Part shown: piece by piece, positions 26,050-32,443 of the stretch
Numbering within the stretch: the stretch's first letter is position 1
Layout: each line of letters starts with the position of its first letter
From: Exilibacterium tricleocarpae
GTDB taxonomy: Bacteria; Pseudomonadota; Gammaproteobacteria; Pseudomonadales; Cellvibrionaceae
DNA length: 64,000 nucleotides
Assembly: GCF_007004655.1 (NCBI RefSeq)
Contig: NZ_ML660094.1
Location: forward strand, 248,001-312,000
Direction of reading: 5' to 3'
Program-made: the position numbers and the translations under genes
Notes under the pieces: model-generated
The model's database searches: none
What the model was told of the DNA's origin: nothing
Seen by the model: the letters and a program-made list of their open reading frames with translations, nothing else

Positions 26050-26655
26050 CTAAATTTTTAGAACAAAAGTCACGGGAAGTCCGGTATCGGCCTGAATTTC
26101 TCTTTCAAAGCCAAAGGCCGTAAATATGTCATAGTAATCGGGGTTGGGAATAACCACTGCCAGCCCGCTGAGAGACTGGGCAAGCGCAAATTGGGTACAT
26201 AGCTCTATTTGTCGGGAGAGTATGGGGTTCGCGTCAAAATTTTTTAAAGCGACGGCATTCTCTACCCTGACAATGACCAGATAATTATAGGCCGCCGCCA
26301 GTATTAGCTCGCTTAAAAAGCTGTCCTCCGCTTTTATGGAACAATAACCAAGCCGAGTCACGACGTTATTTTCAATCCAGTATTCCAAGGCAAGCTTATC
26401 ATCGAGAGCCGTCGGATCAAATTTTCCTTGCTGTTTTTGCAACCAACGATTCAGGCAGAAAGACGACAATAGGCACATCGCCTGCGGGCGTATAGCCTGA
26501 ATCAGGGAAAAATCGCGAATTCCAAGTTTCTTTACCTGATAGAAGGCCGGTGGTGAGGGGTGTACCAGCAGGCCTTCACAGAAATCAACAAATTCGGAGT
26601 CCGGGCCGATAAACTGGGCTGATCTGCCTGTATAGGGTCTGTTATTTTTCTTCAT
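26050..26655 (-). CDS. GNAT-like protein of the reb island
   Basis: A 201-residue protein. The C-terminal ~60 residues have the look of the second half of a GNAT acyltransferase: a helix (LCTQFALAQSLSGL), a strand (AVVIPNP), then YYDIFTAFGFE, the usual Tyr-x-x-x-Gly-Phe end. The canonical R/Q-x-x-G-x-G/A acetyl-CoA loop is not seen, so activity is doubtful. It ends a three-gene unit that begins with a reb gene at 27264, and starts 30 nt after the gene before. I chose the ATG at 26655; an in-frame TTG lies five codons upstream. It might modify or chaperone Reb subunits. Confidence 0.5.
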   Translation of the reverse strand: MKKNNRPYTGRSAQFIGPDSEFVDFCEGLLVHPSPPAFYQVKKLGIRDFSLIQAIRPQAMCLLSSFCLNRWLQKQQGKFDPTALDDKLALEYWIENNVVTRLGYCSIKAEDSFLSELILAAAYNYLVIVRVENAVALKNFDANPILSRQIELCTQFALAQSLSGLAVVIPNPDYYDIFTAFGFEREIQADTGLPVTFVLKI

Positions 26656-26685
26656 TATAAGTGCCAACAAATTAGACGGGGTTGC

Positions 26686-26946
26686 CTACTCCTGACCACT
26701 GTCCTGGATATCCTTCCAGACATTTTCGGCGTAGTTAAAGTAGTTCTCTATTGCCGGAGGCTCCACGGCTTTGATTTTAGCCGGGTCTATCATCTGCGGA
26801 ATAACCAACTCCACCGGGGTAAAAGCGGGGATGTCGCAACTTGAGGCCGCAAATCGAATAAGATCATTGGAATCAGCTATCAGTTTATCGGCCTGCTGTT
26901 TGGTATGTTCTGGGGATGCAAGCTTGCTGGTAATACCATCGATCAT
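26686..26946 (-). CDS. Small reb-island protein
   Basis: An 86-residue soluble protein with an excellent ribosome site (AAGGAG, 7 nt before the ATG at 26946). The N-terminal third is a charged helix (SPEHTKQQADKLIADSNDLI), followed by a Pro-rich stretch (FTPVELVIPQMIDPAKIKAVEPP) and an acidic helix. I recognise no family. It follows the second rebB copy by 75 nt and precedes the GNAT-like gene, so it shares their sigma-54 promoter at 27341. Its strong Shine-Dalgarno suggests it is made in quantity. Confidence 0.6.
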   Translation of the reverse strand: MIDGITSKLASPEHTKQQADKLIADSNDLIRFAASSCDIPAFTPVELVIPQMIDPAKIKAVEPPAIENYFNYAENVWKDIQDSGQE

Positions 26947-27021
26947 AACAACTCCTTTAAATATTTGAGGTAAAGATGCAACAAGCAACATCGACATCCG
27001 ACAATGCTTGTTGCATACAAC

Positions 27022-27264
27022 TTAGGCAGGTGTAGCCGCAGTACTATTCGATGAGAATAGCTTGGTAACGCCCAGGGTGGTGGAAGCTTGGTATGCCACA
27101 TTGGCCTGCTGTTGCGCGTAGACGGCGTTAGCCGCCGCCATTGCCACAGAGTTACCAATTGTTTGATACAAACTGCCCATCGCCACAGCGGGAGCTTCGC
27201 CAAGTACAGACGTATTCGTTATCGTTACAGCATCGACAACCTGACCATTAACGGTGTCAGCCAT
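27022..27264 (-). CDS. rebB: RebB-family R-body subunit, second operon
   Basis: An 80-residue RebB family protein, close paralog of the 25372-25596 product: VDAVTITNTSVLGEAPAVAM, SLYQTIGNSVAMAAANAVYA, QQQANV and TTLGVTKLF are shared, with a different Ser/Thr/Ala-rich tail (SSNSTAATPA). The ATG at 27264 is set by AGAGGA 8 nt upstream. The frame is open further upstream, but that part lacks family similarity. It heads its own sigma-54-dependent unit of three genes. Two near-identical subunits under separate promoters would let the cell tune ribbon composition. Confidence 0.92.
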   Translation of the reverse strand: MADTVNGQVVDAVTITNTSVLGEAPAVAMGSLYQTIGNSVAMAAANAVYAQQQANVAYQASTTLGVTKLFSSNSTAATPA

Positions 27265-27340
27265 TGTTATTCCTCTTTCAGTGATTAGTAGTGATGTGCA
27301 TATTTTCCAATAGTCCAGAAACCTCGCACTATGTATGGGG

Positions 27341-27356
27341 AGCAATTAGCGGGCCA
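27341..27356 (-). promoter_or_regulatory. Sigma-54 promoter of the second reb unit
   Basis: TGGCCCGCTAATTGCT on the minus strand has exact GG-N10-GC spacing and one mismatch to the RpoN consensus. It lies 77 nt upstream of the reb start at 27264. A GTCAA/TTGAC dyad with 8-nt spacer at 27422-27439, ~70 nt upstream, is a candidate activator site. Confidence 0.8.
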
Positions 27357-27587
27357 TTAACGATGACAGGTCGAATCGGGGCGCGGTAATCCCACATTCA
27401 CCCACAAAAAGAAGATCAACAGTCAAATAGCGGCTTGACAGGCAGGCAGCGGAATCCGGCGGAGAGATAGTGTCGGGAAAAAAAATCAAACTGCCCAAAA
27501 ACAGCCATACAAACAGTTTGTTTTGGTCAATTTGCTCCAAAACAGGCTATCAGCTATCGACTCCGTTTACCGCTATTTTGCGATTTT

Positions 27588-27893
27588 CTACTTCGATAAG
27601 CTGCTCAGAACCTTACCGGCATTCTCTCCCACCTTGGTGAGGTTCTCTACGGAAAAAGTGATAGTTTCTTTTGCGCTGTCAATGATGTTCTTATATTCCA
27701 CATTTGCCGGTTCAGCCAGCCATTTTGCCGACGCGATACCGATCACAGTAGTTTCAATTGAGGCAATATTTCGCATCAGATCCGTAGCATCTTGGACGGC
27801 AAGCGCTATAGACTGATTGACAGACGCCAACATCATATCTTTTGCTGCTGCGGCGTTTGGCACGTTTCCAGAATCTGACGGTGGCTCTGACAT
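27588..27893 (-). CDS. AKWLA-family reb-island protein, copy 2
   Basis: A 101-residue protein, paralog of the 24074-24430 product: both share QSI-x-LAVQD, a second helix ending in IETT or INTT, and AKWLA-E/N-P-A followed by an amphipathic helix. The C-terminal helix (NLTKVGENAGKVLSSLSK) is longer here. It starts only 3 nt after the stop of the previous gene with CGGAA as ribosome site, so translation is probably coupled. No outside family is recognised. Its presence in both halves of the island suggests a needed partner for each Reb set. Confidence 0.65.
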   Translation of the reverse strand: MSEPPSDSGNVPNAAAAKDMMLASVNQSIALAVQDATDLMRNIASIETTVIGIASAKWLAEPANVEYKNIIDSAKETITFSVENLTKVGENAGKVLSSLSK

Positions 27894-27896
27894 AGC

Positions 27897-28271
27897 TTAT
27901 TCCGAAAGTTTTACCGAGTTTTTCTCAATATAGGTGTTAGCCAGCTTATTTCTATCTTGCTGGTCCTGGATTTGATATTGCAGTCTTTGATTGCGCGCTT
28001 CGATACCAAAATCGAGCTGGACGCGCTGCATAATATTCTGGTACCGACCGTTGCTCTCTAGCACCATGTCGAGGGAGTCAGTGCCAATTTTGGTTTGTTT
28101 AAACCGCATAATTTCAGCGTCTAATGTAGCATAAATTTCCTTGTTTTCTTTCTCGATACTACCCAATCCTTTTACGATATCGACACTGACATCAATAAAC
28201 TCGGTAAAAACCTCCAGGTCTTTTTTCTGGTTTTCTCGAATCGCCTCGGCTATGGTCAAATATACAGACAT
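27897..28271 (-). CDS. Coiled-coil protein of the reb island
   Basis: A 124-residue all-helical, charged protein: IAEAIRENQKKDLEVFTEFI, IEKENKEIYATLDAEIMRF and QRLQYQIQDQQDRNKLANTY suggest long coiled coils. I chose the ATG at 28271 over a GTG five codons earlier; neither has a strong ribosome site. The leader contains four 15-bp tandem repeats (28298-28357), unlike any other gene here. It lies in the unit running from 29253 down to 27588. A role as a scaffold or ruler in ribbon assembly is possible but not demonstrable. Confidence 0.65.
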   Translation of the reverse strand: MSVYLTIAEAIRENQKKDLEVFTEFIDVSVDIVKGLGSIEKENKEIYATLDAEIMRFKQTKIGTDSLDMVLESNGRYQNIMQRVQLDFGIEARNQRLQYQIQDQQDRNKLANTYIEKNSVKLSE

Positions 28272-28297
28272 AGTTTTTATAACCACGGTTTGTAAAG

Positions 28298-28357
28298 CTT
28301 AGTTTGTAGAAATTTAGTTTGTAGAAACTTAGTTTGTAGAAATTTAGCTTATAAAAA
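28298..28357. repeat. 15-bp tandem repeats in an intercistronic leader
   Basis: Four copies of a unit close to CTTAGTTTGTAGAAA, alternating C and T at the first base, fill the gap between the 28359-28652 and 27897-28271 genes. The AT-rich array lies in the 5' leader of the coiled-coil gene and might affect its translation or be a protein-binding array. Confidence 0.85.
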
Positions 28358-28358
28358 T

Positions 28359-28652
28359 CTAGTATCGAATGTTTTGTATACTGGTCATCGCCGCCATCCG
28401 ATCCATGGTTTCCTGCCGAAACTGGGAAAATCGCTTATGCATCTCGGCAAGATAGAGTTCATTGGCTGCCCGCAGTTGATCGGCAAGGTGGGCCTGGCCT
28501 TCGGTTACCCCACTGCCGGGCTCAGGACAAGGAGGTGCTTCGGGGGCCTCATTCTCCGGACTGTAGTCGACGATTCGTCCACTGGGTTCGTAGGTGCCGG
28601 TGCCGGTTCTCACCATATCAATCGTGTGAAGTCGTTGGCCTTGGTCACTCAT
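28359..28652 (-). CDS. Small reb-island protein, Pro/Glu-rich N-terminus
   Basis: A 97-residue protein. The first half is rich in Pro, Glu and Gly (YSPENEAPEAPPCPEPGSG), the second half is a helix (LADQLRAANELYLAEMHKRF then MDRMAAMTS). The ATG at 28652 has AGGGGG 8 nt upstream and lies 4 nt beyond the stop of the preceding gene, so translation is coupled. No known domain. It belongs to the four-gene unit 29253-27588. Confidence 0.6.
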   Translation of the reverse strand: MSDQGQRLHTIDMVRTGTGTYEPSGRIVDYSPENEAPEAPPCPEPGSGVTEGQAHLADQLRAANELYLAEMHKRFSQFRQETMDRMAAMTSIQNIRY

Positions 28653-28656
28653 GTCG

Positions 28657-29253
28657 CTAACCCCCTTTTTGTTTGTCAATCGACGTTATGATATTTTTCA
28701 TCAGCTCTTCCGGATTGCCGCTCAACGGCGTTGCCGGGCCCGTCGTCGCCTGAATATTTGCAGTGGATGAAAACGTTTTACCCGCTAAGGCCTGTACTTT
28801 GTTATTGAACGCCTGGATTGCCTGCTCGCTCGCCTGTTGATACTTTTCCAGGCTCTTACTGCCTTCGCCGCGCAGGCGCTTCCAGGTCAGACCGGGCAGG
28901 GCCTCCAGGTCATCCAGATTACCGGCGGACATGTCCTCTCCACCTTGCACCACCTCCTGTTGCTGTTGTGGTGAAATACTTTCCAAGAATACCTCGGGAC
29001 GTGCCGGCGGCTGTGATACCGGGGTTTGTCGCTCGGAGGGGTTATGGTCGGGCCCTACCGGGGTCTCAAACAAATCCCCGGTTAGAAATTGATTATCAGC
29101 CAAACTCGCCAGCAGGTCATTCTTCGCGCGAATCAACACTTGTTTCATATGCTCGCGATTTTCCCGCATGGCTTTTTCAGCCATCAAAGATGCAGACTCC
29201 TCCATGTCAATATGAGTGTCGCGGACACTTTCTGCGTCGTCTTTAGTGGACAT
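28657..29253 (-). CDS. Reb-island protein with two helical ends and a disordered centre
   Basis: A 198-residue protein. Residues 1-60 form a charged helix (MAEKAMRENREHMKQVLIRA), residues ~60-110 are Pro/Ser/Gln-rich, and residues 120-198 are helical with Ala/Gln (YQQASEQAIQAFNNKVQAL). The last part recalls phasin-like or coiled assembly proteins, but I cannot assign a family. A perfect GGAGG lies 6 nt before the ATG at 29253. It is the first gene after the regulator, with a possible -24/-12 box overlapping the regulator's stop. An assembly factor role fits, as inference. Confidence 0.62.
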   Translation of the reverse strand: MSTKDDAESVRDTHIDMEESASLMAEKAMRENREHMKQVLIRAKNDLLASLADNQFLTGDLFETPVGPDHNPSERQTPVSQPPARPEVFLESISPQQQQEVVQGGEDMSAGNLDDLEALPGLTWKRLRGEGSKSLEKYQQASEQAIQAFNNKVQALAGKTFSSTANIQATTGPATPLSGNPEELMKNIITSIDKQKGG

Positions 29254-29312
29254 ATAACCTCCAAATTATCGCCCTGGGGTATGGGACCCAGTCACATAGT
29301 CCGATATCGACA

Positions 29313-29328
29313 CTCAAGTTCTATGCCA
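29313..29328 (-). promoter_or_regulatory. Weak sigma-54-like box overlapping the regulator's stop
   Basis: TGGCATAGAACTTGAG on the minus strand has the right spacing, but GC at -12 is GA. It sits 60 nt before the 29253 start. It may be functional or may be chance; readthrough from the regulator gene is the alternative. Confidence 0.4.
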
Positions 29329-30337
29329 TATCTGCCTGGGGATCATCAAATTCTTCCAGATAAGCGAAGTAACGTCTTTCTACGACCTTTCTATGCACAC
29401 CGAGCAGTTTGGCGGCCTCACTTTTATTGCCGCCCGACTCTTTTAACGCCCTCAGCAACAAAGCGTCAAAAATGGCTTTCTTTTTGTTTACCACATCGCT
29501 GTTAAGAATCATTTTTGCAATTCGGTCGAGATACTCGAGTTGATTCATGGATTTTTTTTGTAGTATCGCCTCTACGCACTGCGGCGTTACTTCTTCGCGA
29601 TCGGACAATAGACATAGACGCTCGACGGCATTGCGCAACTCGCGGATATTGCCGGGCCACTCCATTTGTTGTATTTTGCCTATGGCTTTTTCCGTGAATA
29701 CCATAGGGTTCTCGGACCTTTCACTAAAGAACGTTATCAGCGCGGGGATATCCTCTAAACGTTCAGACAAGCCCGCGGTTTCAATGGTCAATACATTGAG
29801 GCGAAAATACAGGTCCTCGCGAAACTCGCGTTGCTGAATTGCCTGCTTGAGATCCACATGTGTCGCGGCAATTATGCGCCCGCGGAAACCCTGTTCAGTG
29901 CTGCCGCCAACCCGGGTATAGCGCCCCGTCTCCAGGATGCGAAGCAATTTTGCCTGCGCCATAAGCGGCATTTCGCCAATCTCGTCGAGAAACAGCGTGC
30001 CATTCTCCGCTTGACTGAAATACCCGTTATGTTTTTTGTCAGCCCCGGTAAAAGCGCCCTTTTCGTGACCAAACAGCAAAGATTCGATAAGTGATTCGGG
30101 GAAGGTACTGCAGTTGACACTGACAAGGGGTCCACTTGCGTACGGACTTTTTTCGTGCAGGCTCCTCGCCACAAGTTCTTTGCCACTGCCCGTAGGCCCG
30201 GTGATCAGTACCGCTTTGCGCGACGGAGCGATGCGGGCAATCATCAGTTTCAGCTTTTGCATGGCGAGGCTTTCGCCAATCATATTCTCGCAAAAGTCGG
30301 ATACCACAGCGCTCGAATGTATATTATTGGAATTCAT
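29321..30337 (-). CDS. Stand-alone sigma-54 activator (bEBP) of the reb island
   Basis: A 338-residue enhancer-binding protein. Only ~18 residues precede the AAA+ domain, so there is no receiver, GAF or other sensory domain. Walker A GPTGSGKE is at 47-54, the sigma-54-contacting loop GAFTGAD at 94-100, Walker B LFLDEIGEM near 115, and arginine-finger region FREDLYFRLNVLT later. The C-terminus has a Fis-type helix-turn-helix (NKSEAAKLLGVHRKVVERRYF). With no sensor, it is probably controlled by its amount or by a binding partner. The many -24/-12 promoters in the island are its obvious targets. ATG follows AAGG. Confidence 0.93.
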   Translation of the reverse strand: MNSNNIHSSAVVSDFCENMIGESLAMQKLKLMIARIAPSRKAVLITGPTGSGKELVARSLHEKSPYASGPLVSVNCSTFPESLIESLLFGHEKGAFTGADKKHNGYFSQAENGTLFLDEIGEMPLMAQAKLLRILETGRYTRVGGSTEQGFRGRIIAATHVDLKQAIQQREFREDLYFRLNVLTIETAGLSERLEDIPALITFFSERSENPMVFTEKAIGKIQQMEWPGNIRELRNAVERLCLLSDREEVTPQCVEAILQKKSMNQLEYLDRIAKMILNSDVVNKKKAIFDALLLRALKESGGNKSEAAKLLGVHRKVVERRYFAYLEEFDDPQADMA

Positions 30338-30392
30338 CCTGGCCTTTTCTCCCTATACGAAACGGTCGGTGTCTGCTACTCCTGCCTCATAA

Positions 30393-30408
30393 AGCAACTA
30401 ATATGCCT
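30393..30408 (-). promoter_or_regulatory. Possible sigma-54 promoter of the activator gene
   Basis: AGGCATATTAGTTGCT on the minus strand has exact GG-N10-GC spacing with a first-base mismatch, 56 nt upstream of the regulator start. If real, the activator would drive its own expression, giving a positive loop. Confidence 0.55.
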
Positions 30409-30787
30409 GTTAAAGTATTTATTATCTGATTCTGGTGCCAATACGAAACACGTCCCCGCAATGGATGCGTGGAAATCACGCGCCCGGTAAGGGCGGGCAA
30501 AGTAGATTGCTGAAGTGGTTTAACTATACCCAGTTATCGTTCACTTTTTCTATAACACTCCATAACACGATAAACTTACCGAGCCTGTGCTCCCGGTGCG
30601 AAATTCGTTTAGTCAGCCCTCTATTATTCTCCGACCGCAAACCCTGCTGGTGTCGCTGGAGAGAAAGGATGTTGCATAGAGCGTGCCGAAAGTCCTTTCG
30701 TCACTGCCATTTCTGTTGTTGGAAAGAACAGTCCGCTCAATTCATGCAAAACAAGTAGCCCAGCGAGAGTGACGATCTCAGGGCTGA
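30409..30787. other. Gap at the island boundary
   Basis: About 380 bp of mixed composition between the reb activator promoter and the GNAT remnant. No gene, hairpin or attachment-site repeat was recognised. It may mark the junction of the imported segment with the chromosome. Confidence 0.4.
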
Positions 30788-30970
30788 CGCCGAAGACAAT
30801 GGAATGCCCGGTGTCACTATGCCACCGCCGATGTCATGACCAATAGACTGTGGAACGTATTGATGCTGCTGGTGCGCCCCGATCGGCTCGGGCGGGGATA
30901 TGGCGGCGCGCTGGTACGCCTTATTGAACGGGAGCTGGCAGGACGCGGTGCGCGCCTGGCACATACCTGA
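30788..30970 (+). pseudogene. Remnant of a GNAT acetyltransferase gene
   Basis: One frame reads YATADVMTNRLWNVLMLL, then VRPDRLGRGYGGALVRLIER and ends ARLAHT-stop. This is the middle of a GNAT domain, with the acetyl-CoA loop RLGRGYGG, but the N-terminal third and the last strand and helix are missing: an in-frame TGA lies at 30785 and the stop comes right after motif A. I take it as a degraded gene at the edge of the reb island. Confidence 0.65.
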
Positions 30971-31005
30971 CACATACCGCTTCCATCAGGTCGAGAGCAG
31001 GCAAA

Positions 31006-31875
31006 CTACAACTGCCGGATCGTGTAGCCCCGAGCTGCCAGTTGCGCCAACAGACCGTGCTCTCCCACCAGATGCAGGGCTCCCACCAAGACCAACTCCA
31101 CTTCCGCTGTCTTTAACATCGCTTCGAGCTGCGGCATCCAGGCGTTGTTGCGCTGCACTAACAAGGTGTCGTAAACCTCCGGAAACTCCTTTTCCCAGGG
31201 CGCCAGCCCGACTTTCTGCAGTGCGCCGTTGTCACCGCTGCGCCAGGCCGCTTTCATGGACTTCATCAACGCCGGCAGACGCTCTATATCGCGCAGGGTA
31301 TAGACCACTACCTCGTCTTCCTGACCGACTCCCAACTGCGTTAAAAACCGCAACTGCTGCTCGGCGGTCTCCAGGTGACCGAGGGCTTTGCCGTCTGCGG
31401 CGGCGCGATTGCTGTAAAACTCATCCACTCCCGTGCCCGCCAGACCGAGGCGCTGCAGTTCTATCAGGGTCAGGGTCATCGCCAGCATACCCGGTTTCAA
31501 ACTCAAGACCGTAAAGGCGGGAATCCCGCGGCTGGACAGGTGTTGCTCCAGGGCGCGATAGGTCTCCGGTTTCAACACCGAACGCAGGTCGCGCCCGTCG
31601 CTGTAACGCAACTGTGCCAGCATGGATTGCTGGAACGCCGGGCTTTTGACCGCCTCGATATCCACCTCGAATACCACCCGGGCGGCCTGCTTATAAGCCT
31701 GGTCAAACGCTGCCGGCAAGGGGTAGTCGGCCTGGCTCAGCAGGTGAATGGTGCCGCCGACAAACAGGTGCCGCTCGCCTTTGCTCACCTGCCAGACCGG
31801 CCCGGCGGCGCCGGCCGGTAAAGCCGCTACCGCCAGTGTCACCACCAGCACGCGCAGCCACACTATATACCGCAT
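31006..31875 (-). CDS. TraB/GumN-family exported protein
   Basis: A 289-residue protein with a signal peptide (basic N-terminus, hydrophobic core, AGAAG cleavage region). It has the family marks: a VGGTIHLL motif near residue 40, an internal Glu/Asp pair after it, and the closing LVGALHLVGEHGLL motif. The fold is erythromycin-esterase/TIKI-like and may be a metalloprotease, but bacterial members are uncharacterised. Its ATG lies 1 nt after the ccmG stop, so it is translationally coupled to the ccm operon, in the place where ccmH usually stands. Confidence 0.85.
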   Translation of the reverse strand: MRYIVWLRVLVVTLAVAALPAGAAGPVWQVSKGERHLFVGGTIHLLSQADYPLPAAFDQAYKQAARVVFEVDIEAVKSPAFQQSMLAQLRYSDGRDLRSVLKPETYRALEQHLSSRGIPAFTVLSLKPGMLAMTLTLIELQRLGLAGTGVDEFYSNRAAADGKALGHLETAEQQLRFLTQLGVGQEDEVVVYTLRDIERLPALMKSMKAAWRSGDNGALQKVGLAPWEKEFPEVYDTLLVQRNNAWMPQLEAMLKTAEVELVLVGALHLVGEHGLLAQLAARGYTIRQL

Positions 31876-31876
31876 C

Positions 31877-32437
31877 TTAGTTATCCTCGCCTTGACGGCT
31901 ACTGAGTTTGTCGGAGCGCAGCGATGCCATCAGCGGCGCGATTTTCTGGCGCCAGACCCGCTCATCCACTACGCCCACATGCTTGTAGCGAATGATGCCC
32001 TCGGCATCCACCACGTAGGTTTCCGGCGCACCGAATACACCCAGGTCAATACCGAGGCGGCCGTCACTGTCTACAACGCTGAGGATATAAGGATCGTGCA
32101 GCGTCTTCAGCCACTCCCGCGCCGCCTCTACATCGTCTTTGTAATTGACACCGTAAATGGGTACGCCCTGCTCCGCCAGCTGCACCAGGAATGGGTGCTC
32201 CACCCGGCAGGCCACGCACCAGGTGGCCCACACATTCAGCAGCGACACCTTACCTCGGAATTGCGTCTCATCGACCCGGCGCTCGGGATCCCGCACCGTG
32301 GCCAGTGAAAACGGCGGCACCGGCTGATCGAGCAGCGCCGAGGGCATATGGGCGGGATCGATACTCAGGCCGCGCCAAAACAGAACGGCCAGGGGAATAA
32401 ACACCAACAGCGGAATAAAGAGCTTGAACCGCCCCAT
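31877..32437 (-). CDS. ccmG: Periplasmic thioredoxin-like protein CcmG (DsbE)
   Basis: A 186-residue membrane-anchored thioredoxin. An N-terminal helix (FIPLLVFIPLAVLFW) anchors it to the inner membrane; the active site ATWCVACRVEHP and the cis-Pro segment GVFGAPETYVVD are intact. The active-site WCVAC differs from the usual WCPTC, as in some DsbE proteins. It reduces apocytochrome c cysteines before haem attachment. It follows ccmF with 6 nt between them. The usual electron partner CcmH is not encoded next to it. Confidence 0.9.
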   Translation of the reverse strand: MGRFKLFIPLLVFIPLAVLFWRGLSIDPAHMPSALLDQPVPPFSLATVRDPERRVDETQFRGKVSLLNVWATWCVACRVEHPFLVQLAEQGVPIYGVNYKDDVEAAREWLKTLHDPYILSVVDSDGRLGIDLGVFGAPETYVVDAEGIIRYKHVGVVDERVWRQKIAPLMASLRSDKLSSRQGEDN

Positions 32438-32443
32438 CGATCC

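Noticed and set aside
27346-27540. 64-codon minus-strand frame with a hydrophobic stretch (WLFLGSLIFF) upstream of the second reb unit
   Set aside because: Begins with TTG without a ribosome site and its stop lies inside the -24/-12 promoter; no match in other frames of the island. It cannot be excluded fully.
28298-28357. CRISPR-like array
   Set aside because: Units are contiguous without spacers, so it is a simple tandem repeat.
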